Positions 47,653-56,749 of a stretch of DNA of 64,000 nt are shown here, piece after piece (the first letter of the stretch is position 1; each line of letters opens with the position of its first letter). Source of the stretch: CAVXZE01 sp963766175 (GTDB taxonomy: Bacteria; Myxococcota_A; UBA9160; UBA6930); NCBI GenBank assembly GCA_963766175.1, contig CAVXZE010000016.1:491409-555408 (forward strand). The letters are read 5' to 3'. Made by a program: the position numbers and the translations under genes. The notes beneath the pieces were generated by a model that was not told the origin of the DNA, searched no databases, and saw only the letters and a program-made list of their open reading frames with translations.

Positions 47653-48343
47653 TTCGCGCGACCTCCTGGGCGAGATGGGCGGCGGCGTTGATCAGGATGG
47701 AAAGGCCGATCAAGAGGATGCCGAGGCCGAGGGCCAGAGGGAGATCGCCCCGGTTGGTCTCGAGGGCGATGGCGGTGGTCATCACCCGGGTCAGGTGGGC
47801 GATGTTGCCACCGACGATGATGACGGCGCCCACCTCTGCGATTGCCCGTCCAAAGCCGGCGAGCACGGCCGTCAGCAGGCTGAAGCGGCCTTCCCAGAGT
47901 AGCGTGCGTATCGATCGCAAGGATCCCGCGCCGAGGGAGCGCAGCTGCTCGTCGTACTCCTCGAAGAGATCCTCCATCACCTGCCGCGAGAGCGCGGCGA
48001 TGATGGGGGTGATGAGCACGGTCTGGGCGATGATCATGGCCGCTGGCGTAAACAGGAGTCCGAACTCGCCGAGGGGGCCGGAACGGGAGAGGAAGAGGTA
48101 GACGAGCAGCCCGACCACGACCGGCGGAAGGCCCAGAAGCGAGTTCAACAGGATGATGGCCAGCCTTCGGCCCGGAAAGCGGAGGATTCCGACGCTGGCG
48201 CCAATCGGCAAGGCGAGCAGCGTCGCGATGACCAGGGCGGAGAGACTCACCCGCATGGAGAGGCCGACGATCTCGGCGAGCTCGGGATCCACGCTTGCGA
48301 TCAACCGGGCCGCAGTCCCGAAGGCCTCCAGCAGCTCACTCAT
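47639..48343 (-). CDS. tupB: Tungstate ABC transporter, permease protein
   Basis: A 234-residue permease with about five to six TM helices. The coupling loop region reads AEVGAVIIVGGNIAHLTRVM, followed by TTAIALETNRGDL, the consensus of TupB/WtpB. The usual helix LRFPGRRLAIILLNSLLGLP lies near residue 60. It is first in the tup transcript, with a start 60 bp before the upstream acyl-CoA dehydrogenase stop on the same strand. Confidence 0.93.
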   Translation of the reverse strand: MSELLEAFGTAARLIASVDPELAEIVGLSMRVSLSALVIATLLALPIGASVGILRFPGRRLAIILLNSLLGLPPVVVGLLVYLFLSRSGPLGEFGLLFTPAAMIIAQTVLITPIIAALSRQVMEDLFEEYDEQLRSLGAGSLRSIRTLLWEGRFSLLTAVLAGFGRAIAEVGAVIIVGGNIAHLTRVMTTAIALETNRGDLPLALGLGILLIGLSILINAAAHLAQEVARSAEF

Positions 48344-48403
48344 GGTGGATCCATCACGGCCGATCCCGAGGTGGCTTGGCAGGCTTCCTCGGGATCGCCA
48401 TCG

Positions 48404-49600
48404 CTACGCGAATCTCCGAAGCTCGCGGCGGGCGATCACCATCTTGTGGACCTCGTCGGGTCCGTCGGCGAGACGCATCGAGCGGCCGTGGCGCCACATG
48501 GAGGCGACCGGAGTGTCGTCGGACACGCCCATCGCGCCCAGGGACTGAATCACCCGGTCCAACACGTTCATCATCATGTTGGGGACGACGACCTTGATCA
48601 TCGAGATCTCCTGTCGCGCCGCTTTCTTGCCGAGTCTGTCCATCTTGTCGGCGGCGTAGAGGGTGAGCAGCCGCGCCTGGTCGATCTCCATCCGCGAGGT
48701 CGCCACCCACTCCTGGACGAACTGCTTCTCGCCCAGCGGTCCGCCGAAGGCGACCCGGTTGTTGACGAACGAGCACATGATCTCGAAGGCCCGCTCCGCG
48801 GCGCCGATGCAGCGCATGCAGTGATGGACGCGCCCGGGGCCGAGGCGGGCCTGGGCGATCATGAAGCCGCTGTGCTCGGGGCCGAGGCGATTCGTGACGG
48901 GGACGCGGCAGTCCTCGTAGCGGATCTCGCAGTGGCCGCCGCCGCCGGCGTGCCCCATCACCGATACCGAGCGGATCAGGTTGAAGCCCGGTGTGTCGGT
49001 GGGGACGACGATCTGACTCTGGCGCTGGTGGGGAGGGGCCTTGGGATCCGTCGCCGCCATCACGATCGCGAAGCTGGCGCCCACCGCTCCCGAGGTGAAC
49101 CACTTGTGTCCGTTGATCACGTAGTCGTCGCCGTCGCGATCCGCGCGGGTCTGCAGACCCGTCGGGTCGGCTCCAGAGACCTCCGGCTCGGTCATCGAGA
49201 AGCAGGAGCGGATCTCCCCCTCGAGCAGGGGCTTCAGATACCGTTCCTTGATCTCCGGGCTGCCGAACTCGGCGAGAATCTCCGCGTTTCCCGTGTCGGG
49301 TGCCTGGCAGTTGAAGACGCGGGGCGCGATGGGACTCCGGCCCATGATCTCGCAGAGCGGGGTGTACTCGAGGTTGGTGATCCCGGGGCCGTAGTCCGAA
49401 TCGGGAAGGAAGAGGTTCCACAGGCCCAGCTCCTTCGCCTTCGCGCGCATCTCGATCATGACGGGCGGCTCGAAGTGCGGATCACCGGATTCCTCGACCT
49501 GCTGCGCGTAGACTCGCTCGGCCGGGTAGATGTGCTCGTCCATGAAGCGGAGGATCTGATCCTCGATCAGCTTGGCTCGGTCGGACAATTCAAACAGCAT
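48404..49600 (-). CDS. Acyl-CoA dehydrogenase (ACAD10/11-like)
   Basis: A 398-residue acyl-CoA dehydrogenase. The FAD region is MTEPEVSGADPTGLQTRADR and INGHKWFTSGAVGASF. The C-terminal RHGRSMRLADGPDEVHKMVI is typical of the ACAD10/11 group, in which Asp (in ADGPDEVH) stands at the usual catalytic Glu position. The AAERAFEIMCSFVNNRVAFG helix is typical. It oxidises a probably longer or hydroxylated acyl-CoA and would pass electrons to ETF. It starts 15 nt after the alcohol dehydrogenase stop and is probably co-transcribed with it. Confidence 0.9.
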   Translation of the reverse strand: MLFELSDRAKLIEDQILRFMDEHIYPAERVYAQQVEESGDPHFEPPVMIEMRAKAKELGLWNLFLPDSDYGPGITNLEYTPLCEIMGRSPIAPRVFNCQAPDTGNAEILAEFGSPEIKERYLKPLLEGEIRSCFSMTEPEVSGADPTGLQTRADRDGDDYVINGHKWFTSGAVGASFAIVMAATDPKAPPHQRQSQIVVPTDTPGFNLIRSVSVMGHAGGGGHCEIRYEDCRVPVTNRLGPEHSGFMIAQARLGPGRVHHCMRCIGAAERAFEIMCSFVNNRVAFGGPLGEKQFVQEWVATSRMEIDQARLLTLYAADKMDRLGKKAARQEISMIKVVVPNMMMNVLDRVIQSLGAMGVSDDTPVASMWRHGRSMRLADGPDEVHKMVIARRELRRFA

Positions 49601-49614
49601 CGGATGTCTCCTTC

Positions 49615-50655
49615 TCAGGGAAGCACGCTCACCTTGACGATCCCCTGCTTCTTGTCTGAAGCGAGGGCAAATGCGTGCTCGATTTCTTCGAGCGGAACGG
49701 AAGTGGTGGCGAGCAGCGACGCCAGCTCCCGCTCGCGCGACAAGAACTCGATCGCATCGCTGAAGTCCGCGCTCTCCTCACCGTGGTGGTAGCAGTAGGA
49801 CCAGACCAGCGAGACTTCCTTCATCAGCAGGGGAATCGCGTCGAGCTTGATCCCGCCCAGGAAGAAGCCGAGCACCGCCACCGCTCCGCCCGGTCGAACC
49901 GCGACGGCGCCGTCTCCGAGAGTGTCGGCGCTGCCGCCGACGGTCTCCACCACCATGTCGATGGGATGGCTGCGCCCCAGGCGGTCCAGATTCTCGCGGG
50001 TGGCCTCGGCTTCGGTGAGTACCCGGGTTGCACCGAGCCGCTGCGCGACCTCTGCCTGATGCGGGTATCGGGCGGTGATCCAGACCTCTCCCGCTCCCAT
50101 GGCACGCGCCGCGAACAGCGCCATCAGGCCTATGCAGCCGGCGCCGAGGATCAAGATCCGGCTCTCTTTCTCGAAGCCTCCTCGGCGCAGTCCGTGGATG
50201 GAGACAGCCAGGGGCTCGGCCAGCGCGGTGAGCTCCGGGCCGAGGTCGGCGGGAGCCGGGAACATTCGCCTCTCCGAGGCCACCATGTACTCGGCGAGTC
50301 CGCCGTCGGCCTGGACTCCCAGGAGCTGACTGGTGCGACAGACGGAATCGCGTCCGCTCCGGCACTCCTCACATTCGCCGCAGCTTCGGAAGGGCTCGAC
50401 GGCGACGTGGTCTCCCTTGGAGACCCGGTTCACTCCCGGACCCACCGCGTCGACGATTCCAGCGATCTCGTGGCCGGGGGTGAGCCCCGGCGTCATCAGG
50501 CCGCTGTGGAAGAGGTGCAGGTCACTGCCGCAGATGCCGCAGGCCGACACGCGGACCCGCACCTCGCCGCGCCCGGGTTCCGGGATGGGAACCGATTCGA
50601 CGGCCAGGGAGCCTCCGCTCTTCGAGACGACAGCGCGCATGGTGGAAGGGGGCAT
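49615..50655 (-). CDS. Zinc-dependent medium-chain alcohol dehydrogenase
   Basis: A 346-residue MDR dehydrogenase. The catalytic zinc site is CGICGSDLHLFH and GHEIAG; the structural zinc cluster is CGECEECRSGRDSVC. The Rossmann motif is ILGAGCIGLMALFAARA. It resembles threonine/sorbitol-type dehydrogenases but the substrate is not evident. Position directly before an ACAD10/11-like gene suggests work on a shared alcohol or hydroxy-acid pathway (inference). Confidence 0.9.
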   Translation of the reverse strand: MPPSTMRAVVSKSGGSLAVESVPIPEPGRGEVRVRVSACGICGSDLHLFHSGLMTPGLTPGHEIAGIVDAVGPGVNRVSKGDHVAVEPFRSCGECEECRSGRDSVCRTSQLLGVQADGGLAEYMVASERRMFPAPADLGPELTALAEPLAVSIHGLRRGGFEKESRILILGAGCIGLMALFAARAMGAGEVWITARYPHQAEVAQRLGATRVLTEAEATRENLDRLGRSHPIDMVVETVGGSADTLGDGAVAVRPGGAVAVLGFFLGGIKLDAIPLLMKEVSLVWSYCYHHGEESADFSDAIEFLSRERELASLLATTSVPLEEIEHAFALASDKKQGIVKVSVLP

Positions 50656-50720
50656 GGGGAGCCAGAGAGTATCACGTGGAGACCCGATCGCAGGCCTCGG
50701 GCGTGGACGCGGCGGGAAGG

Positions 50721-51911
50721 ATGGCCCATCGTGACGCGGTGCCCCAGGTCATCCTCCAGCCCGGCCGCGATCGGTCGGTACGCCGGCGCCATCCGTGGCT
50801 TCTCTCCGGCTCCGTGGCAAAGGTCGAGGGCGATCCCGCTCCGGGAGACCTGCTGCGGGTGCTGTCCGCCGAGGGGGAGATCCTCGCTCACGGTCACTAT
50901 TCCCCCCACTCGGAGATCAGGGTCCGGCTGCTCTGCTTCGGGGAGGAGGCTCCCGGTGAGGAGCATCTCGGGGGCCGGATCGAGCGGTCGGTGGCGCGAA
51001 GGCGCCAGGCCCCCCAGCTCCAGGGCCGGGAAGCGCTTCGCCTGGTGAACGCCGAAGCCGACGATCTGCCAGGTCTCGTGGTGGATCGCTACGGAGAGCT
51101 CGCCGTGGTGCGATTCTCCACGGCGGGAATGGCGGTTCGCCGCGAGCTGATCAGCGGGATTCTAAGCCAGGTCGGCGGCGCCTCCAGCGGCTACGAGCGG
51201 GCCGACGCCACCGCGGCGCGGCGGGAGGGTCTGCCGATTCGCGAGGGCCCGCTGTGGGGCGCTCCGCCGCCGCCGACCCTCTCGATTCGCGAGGGGAAGC
51301 GCCGCTACCAGGTGGACGTCGTGAGCGGCCAGAAGACCGGCTTCTACCTGGATCAGCGCGACTCCCGCGACCTCGTCGAGGGTCTCGCTGCGGGAAGGCG
51401 GGTGCTGGATCTCTTCGCCTACACGGGCGGGTTCGCCGTGGCCGCCGCTCTGGGGGGCGCTTCGAGCGTCACGCTGGTGGAATCGTCGCCGACGGGGGTC
51501 GCCCTGGCTCGGGAGAATCTGGCCTCGAACGCGGCGGACCTCGAGGCGGAGATCGTGCTCGGTGACGCCTTTCGCTTCGTGCGCGAAGCCGGCGAGCTCT
51601 TCGACCTGATCATCCTCGATCCTCCTCCGCTCGCCCGACGGCGCCGAGACGTAAACCGGGCTTGCCGAGCCTACAAGGACCTGATTCTCCACGCGCTCCG
51701 CCGCGCCTCACCCGACGCCCTGCTGCTCGCCTTCGCCTGCTCCCACCAGATCGGGGCGGATCTGTTCCGGAAGGTCGCGTTCGGTGCATCCCTCGACGCG
51801 CGCCGTCCGGTGCAGGTGCTGCAAGCTCTCCAGGCGCCCGTCGATCACCCGGTCTCCATCCACCACCCGGAGGGGGCCTATCTGAACGGGCTTCTGCTGG
51901 GGACCGTCTGA
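50721..51911 (+). CDS. Class I SAM-dependent rRNA methyltransferase (RlmI-like)
   Basis: A protein of about 396 residues (ATG at 50721; a longer start lies at 50676). The N-terminal PUA domain starts VILQPGRDRSVRRRHPWLLSG. An EEHL-type linker follows, then the methyltransferase with VLDLFAYTGGFAVAAALGGA as motif I and LIILDPPPLARRRRDV as the DPPP catalytic motif IV. Such proteins methylate 23S rRNA cytosine (RlmI, m5C1962) or relatives. It is divergent from the alcohol dehydrogenase gene. Confidence 0.88.
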   Translation: MAHRDAVPQVILQPGRDRSVRRRHPWLLSGSVAKVEGDPAPGDLLRVLSAEGEILAHGHYSPHSEIRVRLLCFGEEAPGEEHLGGRIERSVARRRQAPQLQGREALRLVNAEADDLPGLVVDRYGELAVVRFSTAGMAVRRELISGILSQVGGASSGYERADATAARREGLPIREGPLWGAPPPPTLSIREGKRRYQVDVVSGQKTGFYLDQRDSRDLVEGLAAGRRVLDLFAYTGGFAVAAALGGASSVTLVESSPTGVALARENLASNAADLEAEIVLGDAFRFVREAGELFDLIILDPPPLARRRRDVNRACRAYKDLILHALRRASPDALLLAFACSHQIGADLFRKVAFGASLDARRPVQVLQALQAPVDHPVSIHHPEGAYLNGLLLGTV

Positions 51912-51997
51912 TGGCCGAGAGCCCCATGCTCGCCATCGACCGCGCGCGGAGCTTCGTCGCGGCGAAGGGCTAGAATGCTCCCGCGGATGGAGGTCCG

Positions 51998-53623
51998 ATG
52001 CTGAACCTGGCGGTGATTCACGAGGCGATCGCCGAGGCAATTCCGGACCGCGAGTGCCTGGTCCATTGCGATCGTCGCCTTAGCTGGGCGCAGGTGACCG
52101 ACCGCAGCCGCCGTCTCGGCGATCTGCTCCGCGCTCACGGTCTCGGCTGCCGGAAGAGCCGGGCCGAGCTCGAGAACTGGGAATCCGGTCAGGATCACGT
52201 CGGGATCTACCTCTACAACGGCATCGAGTTCCTTGAGGCCATGCTCGGTGTCTTCAAGGCGCGCGCAGCACCCTTCAACGTCAACTACCGCTACGTGGAG
52301 GAGGAGCTGATCTATCTCTTCGAGAACGCCGACGCCAAGGCGGTGATCTTCCACGCCTGCTTCGCGCCCACCCTGGCGCGGATCCGCAAGCGCCTCCCCC
52401 AGGTCAGGCTCTGGCTGCAGGTCGACGACGGCTCCGGTGAGCCGCTCCTCGACGGCGCCCTCGACTACGAGGAGGCGCTGGCGAGTGCCTCTCCGACGCC
52501 GCCGCGGGATCTCTCGCCGGACGATCTCTACGTCCTCTACACCGGGGGGACCACGGGCATGCCCAAGGGCGTGCTCTGGCGCCAGGAGGACATCTTCGGC
52601 GCCGCACTGACGCCGCGTGGGGTCGAGCGGAATGTTGCGTCCCTGGTGGACCGGGCGAAGGGGAAAGGCATTCGCGCGCTGCCCGCACCGCCCTTCATGC
52701 ACGGTGCGTCCCACTGGGTGGCCTTCAACATGTGGCACGTCGGCGGCACGATCATCGTCCAGTCCAATTCCCGACGGCTCGATCCCGACGACATCTGGTC
52801 CACCGTCGAGAGGGAGCGGGTGAATGCCCTCACCATCGTCGGGGACGCTTTCGCCCGGCCGCTCCTCGACGGGCTCGAGAAGCGCGAGTACGACCTCTCC
52901 TCCCTCAGAATCCTGACTTCCAGCGGGGCGATCCTGGCCGCCGCCTTGAAGGAAGAGTTCCTCCGGGCGATTCCCGGCCTGCGGATTCTGGATGCCCTCG
53001 GCTCTTCGGAGAGCGGTCAGCAGGCATCGCAGATCTCCCGTTCCGGCGGGAAGGCCAGCAGCGGCGACTTCGTTCTCGTCGAAGACAACGTGATCCTGAA
53101 AGAGGACTTCTCCCAGGTATTGCCGCCGGGGTCGGACGAGCAGGGCTGGCTGGCCCGCCGCGGCTTCGTCCCCCTCGGCTACTACCGAGATGCCGAGAAG
53201 ACGCGGAAGACCTTCCCGGTGGTCGACGGCGTCCGCTATTCGGTTCCCGGAGATCGGGCGGTCGCCGAGGCCGACGGTCGGCTACGTCTGCTCGGACGGG
53301 ATTCGGTCACCATCAATAGCGGGGGCGAGAAGATCTTCGCCGAAGAGGTGGAGCAAGCGCTGAAGCACCACCCCTCGGTATACGACGCGGTGGTCGTGGG
53401 CACCCCCCACCAGCGCTGGGGGCAGCAGGTGACCGCCATCGTCACGTTGCGCGAACGGGCCCACGCCTCGGAAGAAGAGCTGCGGCGCGCCGCCGAGACG
53501 CAGATAGCCCGCTACAAGCTGCCGCGGGCCTTCGTCTTCGTCGATCAGATCCTGCGCTCGCCGAGTGGCAAGGCGGACTATCGCTGGGCGAAGCAGAAGG
53601 CGAAAGAGGCGCTGGGACTCTAG
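51998..53623 (+). CDS. Acyl-CoA synthetase (AMP-forming)
   Basis: A 541-residue adenylate-forming enzyme. Key motifs are LYTGGTTGMPKGVLWR (AMP loop, near residue 180), LDALGSSESGQQASQ, DSVTINSGGEKIFAEE and the terminal PSGKADYRWAK lysine motif. The domain length matches FadD enzymes; the style resembles the steroid/fatty-acid FadD19-like group. The gene follows GGAGG and sits near crotonase, acyl-CoA dehydrogenase and epimerase genes. It activates a carboxylic acid to acyl-CoA, but the exact chain is unknown. Confidence 0.92.
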   Translation: MLNLAVIHEAIAEAIPDRECLVHCDRRLSWAQVTDRSRRLGDLLRAHGLGCRKSRAELENWESGQDHVGIYLYNGIEFLEAMLGVFKARAAPFNVNYRYVEEELIYLFENADAKAVIFHACFAPTLARIRKRLPQVRLWLQVDDGSGEPLLDGALDYEEALASASPTPPRDLSPDDLYVLYTGGTTGMPKGVLWRQEDIFGAALTPRGVERNVASLVDRAKGKGIRALPAPPFMHGASHWVAFNMWHVGGTIIVQSNSRRLDPDDIWSTVERERVNALTIVGDAFARPLLDGLEKREYDLSSLRILTSSGAILAAALKEEFLRAIPGLRILDALGSSESGQQASQISRSGGKASSGDFVLVEDNVILKEDFSQVLPPGSDEQGWLARRGFVPLGYYRDAEKTRKTFPVVDGVRYSVPGDRAVAEADGRLRLLGRDSVTINSGGEKIFAEEVEQALKHHPSVYDAVVVGTPHQRWGQQVTAIVTLRERAHASEEELRRAAETQIARYKLPRAFVFVDQILRSPSGKADYRWAKQKAKEALGL

Positions 53624-53641
53624 AACTTCGTTCGCACGCGC

Positions 53642-54349
53642 CTAGCGGGGAATCGCCGCCGCGAAGGCGCGGATGCGTTTCGCGTTCTCACCGAGGTCCC
53701 CGCGCCCGTCCCGCGACTTGGATCGGACGTCGATCACGGCGCCGGCCGCCATCGGACGCACCCGCACCACGATGTCGTCGACGAACTGGAAGATCCGGGA
53801 GACCTCGCGTGCCTCCAGACGGCCTGCCGCGGGATCGACAGAGAGGATCTCCCAGCCCAGGGATTCGGCCGTCCCCTTCGCCAGGACCAGGGCTCGGTCC
53901 GGAGTACTCGAGACGCGAATCGGCTCCAGATCCGGGTAGGCCGCCCGCTGCTGGGGGGCGAAGCGCTCCGCCGGGTAGCTCATGTCCCGGTCCGTCGCCG
54001 AGAAGGCCGGTGGATCCTCCAGGTCGGTGGTGATGTCGTTGATGGCCGGGAGGCCGGCGCCCGGTCTCGAGGCCAGGACCAGGATGGCGACGGCGGCCAG
54101 ACCGGCGCCGATTCCGAACCAGGCGAAGCCCCGGCCGCCGCGGCCCGTACCGGCCCGGGTGCGGTAGAGCGCGAACAATCCCACCGCGAGCCCGACCACC
54201 GCCTCCAGCAGGCCGATCCCGAACAGCCACTGGAAGCCGAACATCGGCGAGATCGCCCCGGCTCGAATCAGGGCCGGTCCCAGCAGGATGTCGAAGATCC
54301 CCAGTGCTCCGAGAGCACCCGCCAGCACCGCGATCCGAGATCTGCGCAT
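53642..54349 (-). CDS. DUF1499 domain membrane protein
   Basis: A 235-residue protein from the ATG at 54349 (GGCGAGGGGTG upstream). Three TM helices (IAVLAGALGALGIFDILLGP, WLFGIGLLEAVVGLAVGLF and FGIGAGLAAVAILVLA) precede a periplasmic DUF1499 domain: LPAINDITTDLEDPPAF, LVLAKGTAESLGWEILSVD, FQFVDDIVVRVRP and IDVRSKSRDGRGDLGENAKR. The domain has no assigned function. It is convergent with the acyl-CoA synthetase gene. Confidence 0.85.
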   Translation of the reverse strand: MRRSRIAVLAGALGALGIFDILLGPALIRAGAISPMFGFQWLFGIGLLEAVVGLAVGLFALYRTRAGTGRGGRGFAWFGIGAGLAAVAILVLASRPGAGLPAINDITTDLEDPPAFSATDRDMSYPAERFAPQQRAAYPDLEPIRVSSTPDRALVLAKGTAESLGWEILSVDPAAGRLEAREVSRIFQFVDDIVVRVRPMAAGAVIDVRSKSRDGRGDLGENAKRIRAFAAAIPR

Positions 54350-54519
54350 CACCCCTCGCCTCCCTCTTCGAGACGCCCCGCAGGCTAACACGGGAGCGAC
54401 GCCCCTTGTGTTAGCATGAGCGCCTTTCGCGCCAGGAGGCGGAGCGTTGGATGGGGGCGCCAGATCGACGCCGTGAGCGTCGCCGTCTATTCTCAGCCGA
54501 TTCGAGGAGTGAAGCCCGT

Positions 54520-55299
54520 TTGACTGATCTCGTACTCTCCGAACGCCGTGGGCCGGTCGCGCTGCTGACGCTGAACCGTCCCGACGCCCTGAACGCCCTC
54601 AATCGGGGCCTTCTGGAGACCCTCGCCGAACGCACCGCGGAGATCGCGGCGGATTCGAGCGTGCGAGCGGTGGTGGTGACCGGCGCCGGACGGGCTTTCG
54701 CCGCCGGGGCCGACATCGCCGCCATGCGCGAGATGACGCCCATCGAGGGGGAGGCCTTCAGCCGCCTGGGTCATCGGGTCCTGGCCTCCCTGGAGGAGCT
54801 ATCGGTTCCGGCCATCGCGGCCGTGAACGGCTTTGCCCTGGGGGGTGGGTGTGAGCTCGCCTGCGCCTGCGACTGGATCTACGCGACCCAGCGAGCCCGC
54901 TTCGGTCAGCCCGAGGTGAACCTGGGCCTGATTCCCGGCTTCGGTGGCACGAGCCGGCTGCCGCGGCGGGTGGGTGTGGCCTGGGCCCGCGAGCTGGTAA
55001 TGACCGGAGAGCCCATCACCGCCGAGGTCGCGGAGCGCATCGGGCTGGTCAATCGCGTCTTCGAGGACGCCGACGCGCTGCTCGACGCGGCCCTCCAGGC
55101 CGGGGAGACCCTCGCTGCGAAGGGACCGCTCGCCGTCGCCCAGGCGAAGCGCTTGCTCCAGCAGACCCCGGATGCGGACCTGAGAGTCGCCCACGCCTGC
55201 GAACAGGCGACCTTCGGATCGATCTTCGCGACGGAAGATCGCGAGGAGGGAATGGCCGCGTTTCTCGAGAAGCGCAATCCACAGTTCCGAGGACGCTGA
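54520..55299 (+). CDS. Enoyl-CoA hydratase (crotonase)
   Basis: A 259-residue crotonase from a TTG at 54520 (LTDLVLSERRGPVALLTLNR) with GGAGTGAAG upstream; an ATG at 54451 would add 23 Arg-rich residues. It keeps the oxyanion motif GAGRAFAAGADIAAM and both catalytic Glu, in GFALGGGCELACACD and FGQPEVNLGLIPGFGG. It hydrates trans-2-enoyl-CoA in beta-oxidation. It is coupled to the next gene by a TGATG overlap. Confidence 0.9.
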   Translation: MTDLVLSERRGPVALLTLNRPDALNALNRGLLETLAERTAEIAADSSVRAVVVTGAGRAFAAGADIAAMREMTPIEGEAFSRLGHRVLASLEELSVPAIAAVNGFALGGGCELACACDWIYATQRARFGQPEVNLGLIPGFGGTSRLPRRVGVAWARELVMTGEPITAEVAERIGLVNRVFEDADALLDAALQAGETLAAKGPLAVAQAKRLLQQTPDADLRVAHACEQATFGSIFATEDREEGMAAFLEKRNPQFRGR

Positions 55300-56276
55300 T
55301 GGCTCGCTACCTCGTCACCGGTGTGGCCGGCTTCATCGGCTCGCGGACCGTCGAGATCCTTCTCGAGGCGGGTCACCAGGTGGTGGGCATCGACAACCTG
55401 AACGCCGCCTACGATCGGCGCATGAAGGAGTACCGCCTCGGCCAGCTCGAGGGCCGCAGCGGCTTCCGCTTCGAGCGCCTCGACATCGCCGACCGCGCTG
55501 CCGTCGCGGCGGCCACCTTCCAGGACGAGGGCTTCGACGGAGTGCTCAATCTGGCGGCCCGGGCCGGTGTGCGGGCCAGCGTCGAGAATCCCTGGATCTA
55601 CCTCGAGACCAATCTGACCGGCACGCTGAACCTGCTCGAGCTCTGCCGCAGCCGCGGAATCCCGAAATTCGTGCTCGGCTCCACCTCGAGCATCTACGGC
55701 GCGCAGAGCCCGATGCCCTGTAGCGAGGATCAGGACACCAGCCGTCCCATCTCGCCTTACGCGGCCAGCAAGAAGGGCGCGGAGGCGCTCTGCCACAGCT
55801 TCCACTTCCTTCACGGCCTCGACGTGACGGTGCTGCGCTACTTCACCGTCTACGGGCCCGCGGGACGCCCCGACATGAGCGTGTTCCGCTTCACCCAGAG
55901 GATTCGCGAGGGAAGACCGATCCACGTCTACGGCGACGGGAGCATGTCCCGGGACTTCACCTACGTGGACGACATCGCCCGCGGCACCGTGGCGGCTCTG
56001 GCACCCCTCGGCTACGAGATCATCAACCTGGGCGGGGACCACCCCTACCAGGTGATGGAGCTGGTCCGGCTGATCGAGCAGCGCCTCGGCCGCAGCGCGG
56101 AGATCGAGTTCGAGGAAGCCCATCCCGCCGACGTTCTGGCGACCTGGGCGGACATCCACAAGGCCGAGGAGCTGCTGGGCTGGCGCCCCCAGGTCTCTCT
56201 CGAGCAGGGTATCTCGCACACCGTGGACTGGTACGAGGCCGAGCGCAGCTGGGCCGGGGAGATCCCCGTCTACTGA
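55299..56276 (+). CDS. NAD-dependent epimerase, UDP-glucuronate 4-epimerase-like
   Basis: A 325-residue extended SDR overlapping the crotonase stop. The N-terminal Rossmann motif GVAGFIGSRTVEILLEAGH and DNLNAAYDRRMKEYRL are typical for GAE/CapI-like UDP-glucuronate epimerases. The catalytic SPYAASKKGAE (YxxxK) and YFTVYGPAGRPDMSVFRFTQ are present. It makes UDP-galacturonate, a surface polysaccharide precursor. FucU and a GT4 glycosyltransferase follow on the opposite strand. Confidence 0.88.
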   Translation: MARYLVTGVAGFIGSRTVEILLEAGHQVVGIDNLNAAYDRRMKEYRLGQLEGRSGFRFERLDIADRAAVAAATFQDEGFDGVLNLAARAGVRASVENPWIYLETNLTGTLNLLELCRSRGIPKFVLGSTSSIYGAQSPMPCSEDQDTSRPISPYAASKKGAEALCHSFHFLHGLDVTVLRYFTVYGPAGRPDMSVFRFTQRIREGRPIHVYGDGSMSRDFTYVDDIARGTVAALAPLGYEIINLGGDHPYQVMELVRLIEQRLGRSAEIEFEEAHPADVLATWADIHKAEELLGWRPQVSLEQGISHTVDWYEAERSWAGEIPVY

Positions 56277-56313
56277 GGAACGAGCCACACTCGGCGTCGC
56301 AAAGACCCTTCCG

Positions 56314-56748
56314 CTACGCCTCCGGGACCACTCCCTTCTTGAGCAGGAGGTTGGCGTAGAGCGCCCTCTCGCTGGTGGCGACGACGCAATACGCCCGGCG
56401 CGCTCTCTCGTAGAACGCCTGTCGTGCGGTGGCGGTCAGGGTGACGGCCTTCCCCTCGCTCTGCGCCAGGATCTGGCGGAACTCCTCCCAGATGGGTGGC
56501 TCCGGCGCCTGCGGGTCGACGACCGCCATCACCACGGCGTGATCCTCCACGAATGCGTCGAGCGGGAAGAACCGCACGATCGCCTCCAGCAGGACGCAGA
56601 CACCCAGCCCGTCCGCCCGTATCAGACGTCTCGCATGGCTCGGGCCGGGAAAGTTCCCGTCTGCCAGGACGATTTCGTCCCCGTGCCCCATGCTGAGGAG
56701 CGCATGCATGAGGTCCGGCGACAAGAGCGAAGGAATTCCTTTCAGCAT
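56314..56748 (-). CDS. fucU: RbsD/FucU family sugar mutarotase
   Basis: A 144-residue protein from the ATG at 56748 (AAGGAG upstream). MLKGIPSLLSPDLMHALLSM and GHGDEIVLADGNFPG are the FucU signatures, and EFRQILAQSEGKAVTLTATA follows. FucU interconverts alpha- and beta-anomers of fucose. It is last of the transcript membrane protein / glycosyltransferase / fucU, one nucleotide after the glycosyltransferase stop. Sugar supply for glycan synthesis is a reasonable context. Confidence 0.88.
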   Translation of the reverse strand: MLKGIPSLLSPDLMHALLSMGHGDEIVLADGNFPGPSHARRLIRADGLGVCVLLEAIVRFFPLDAFVEDHAVVMAVVDPQAPEPPIWEEFRQILAQSEGKAVTLTATARQAFYERARRAYCVVATSERALYANLLLKKGVVPEA

Positions 56749-56749
56749 C

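Noticed and set aside
51911..51973. 20-codon frame starting in the stop of the RlmI-like gene
   Set aside because: It is very short, lacks features and probably is the leader of the acyl-CoA synthetase.
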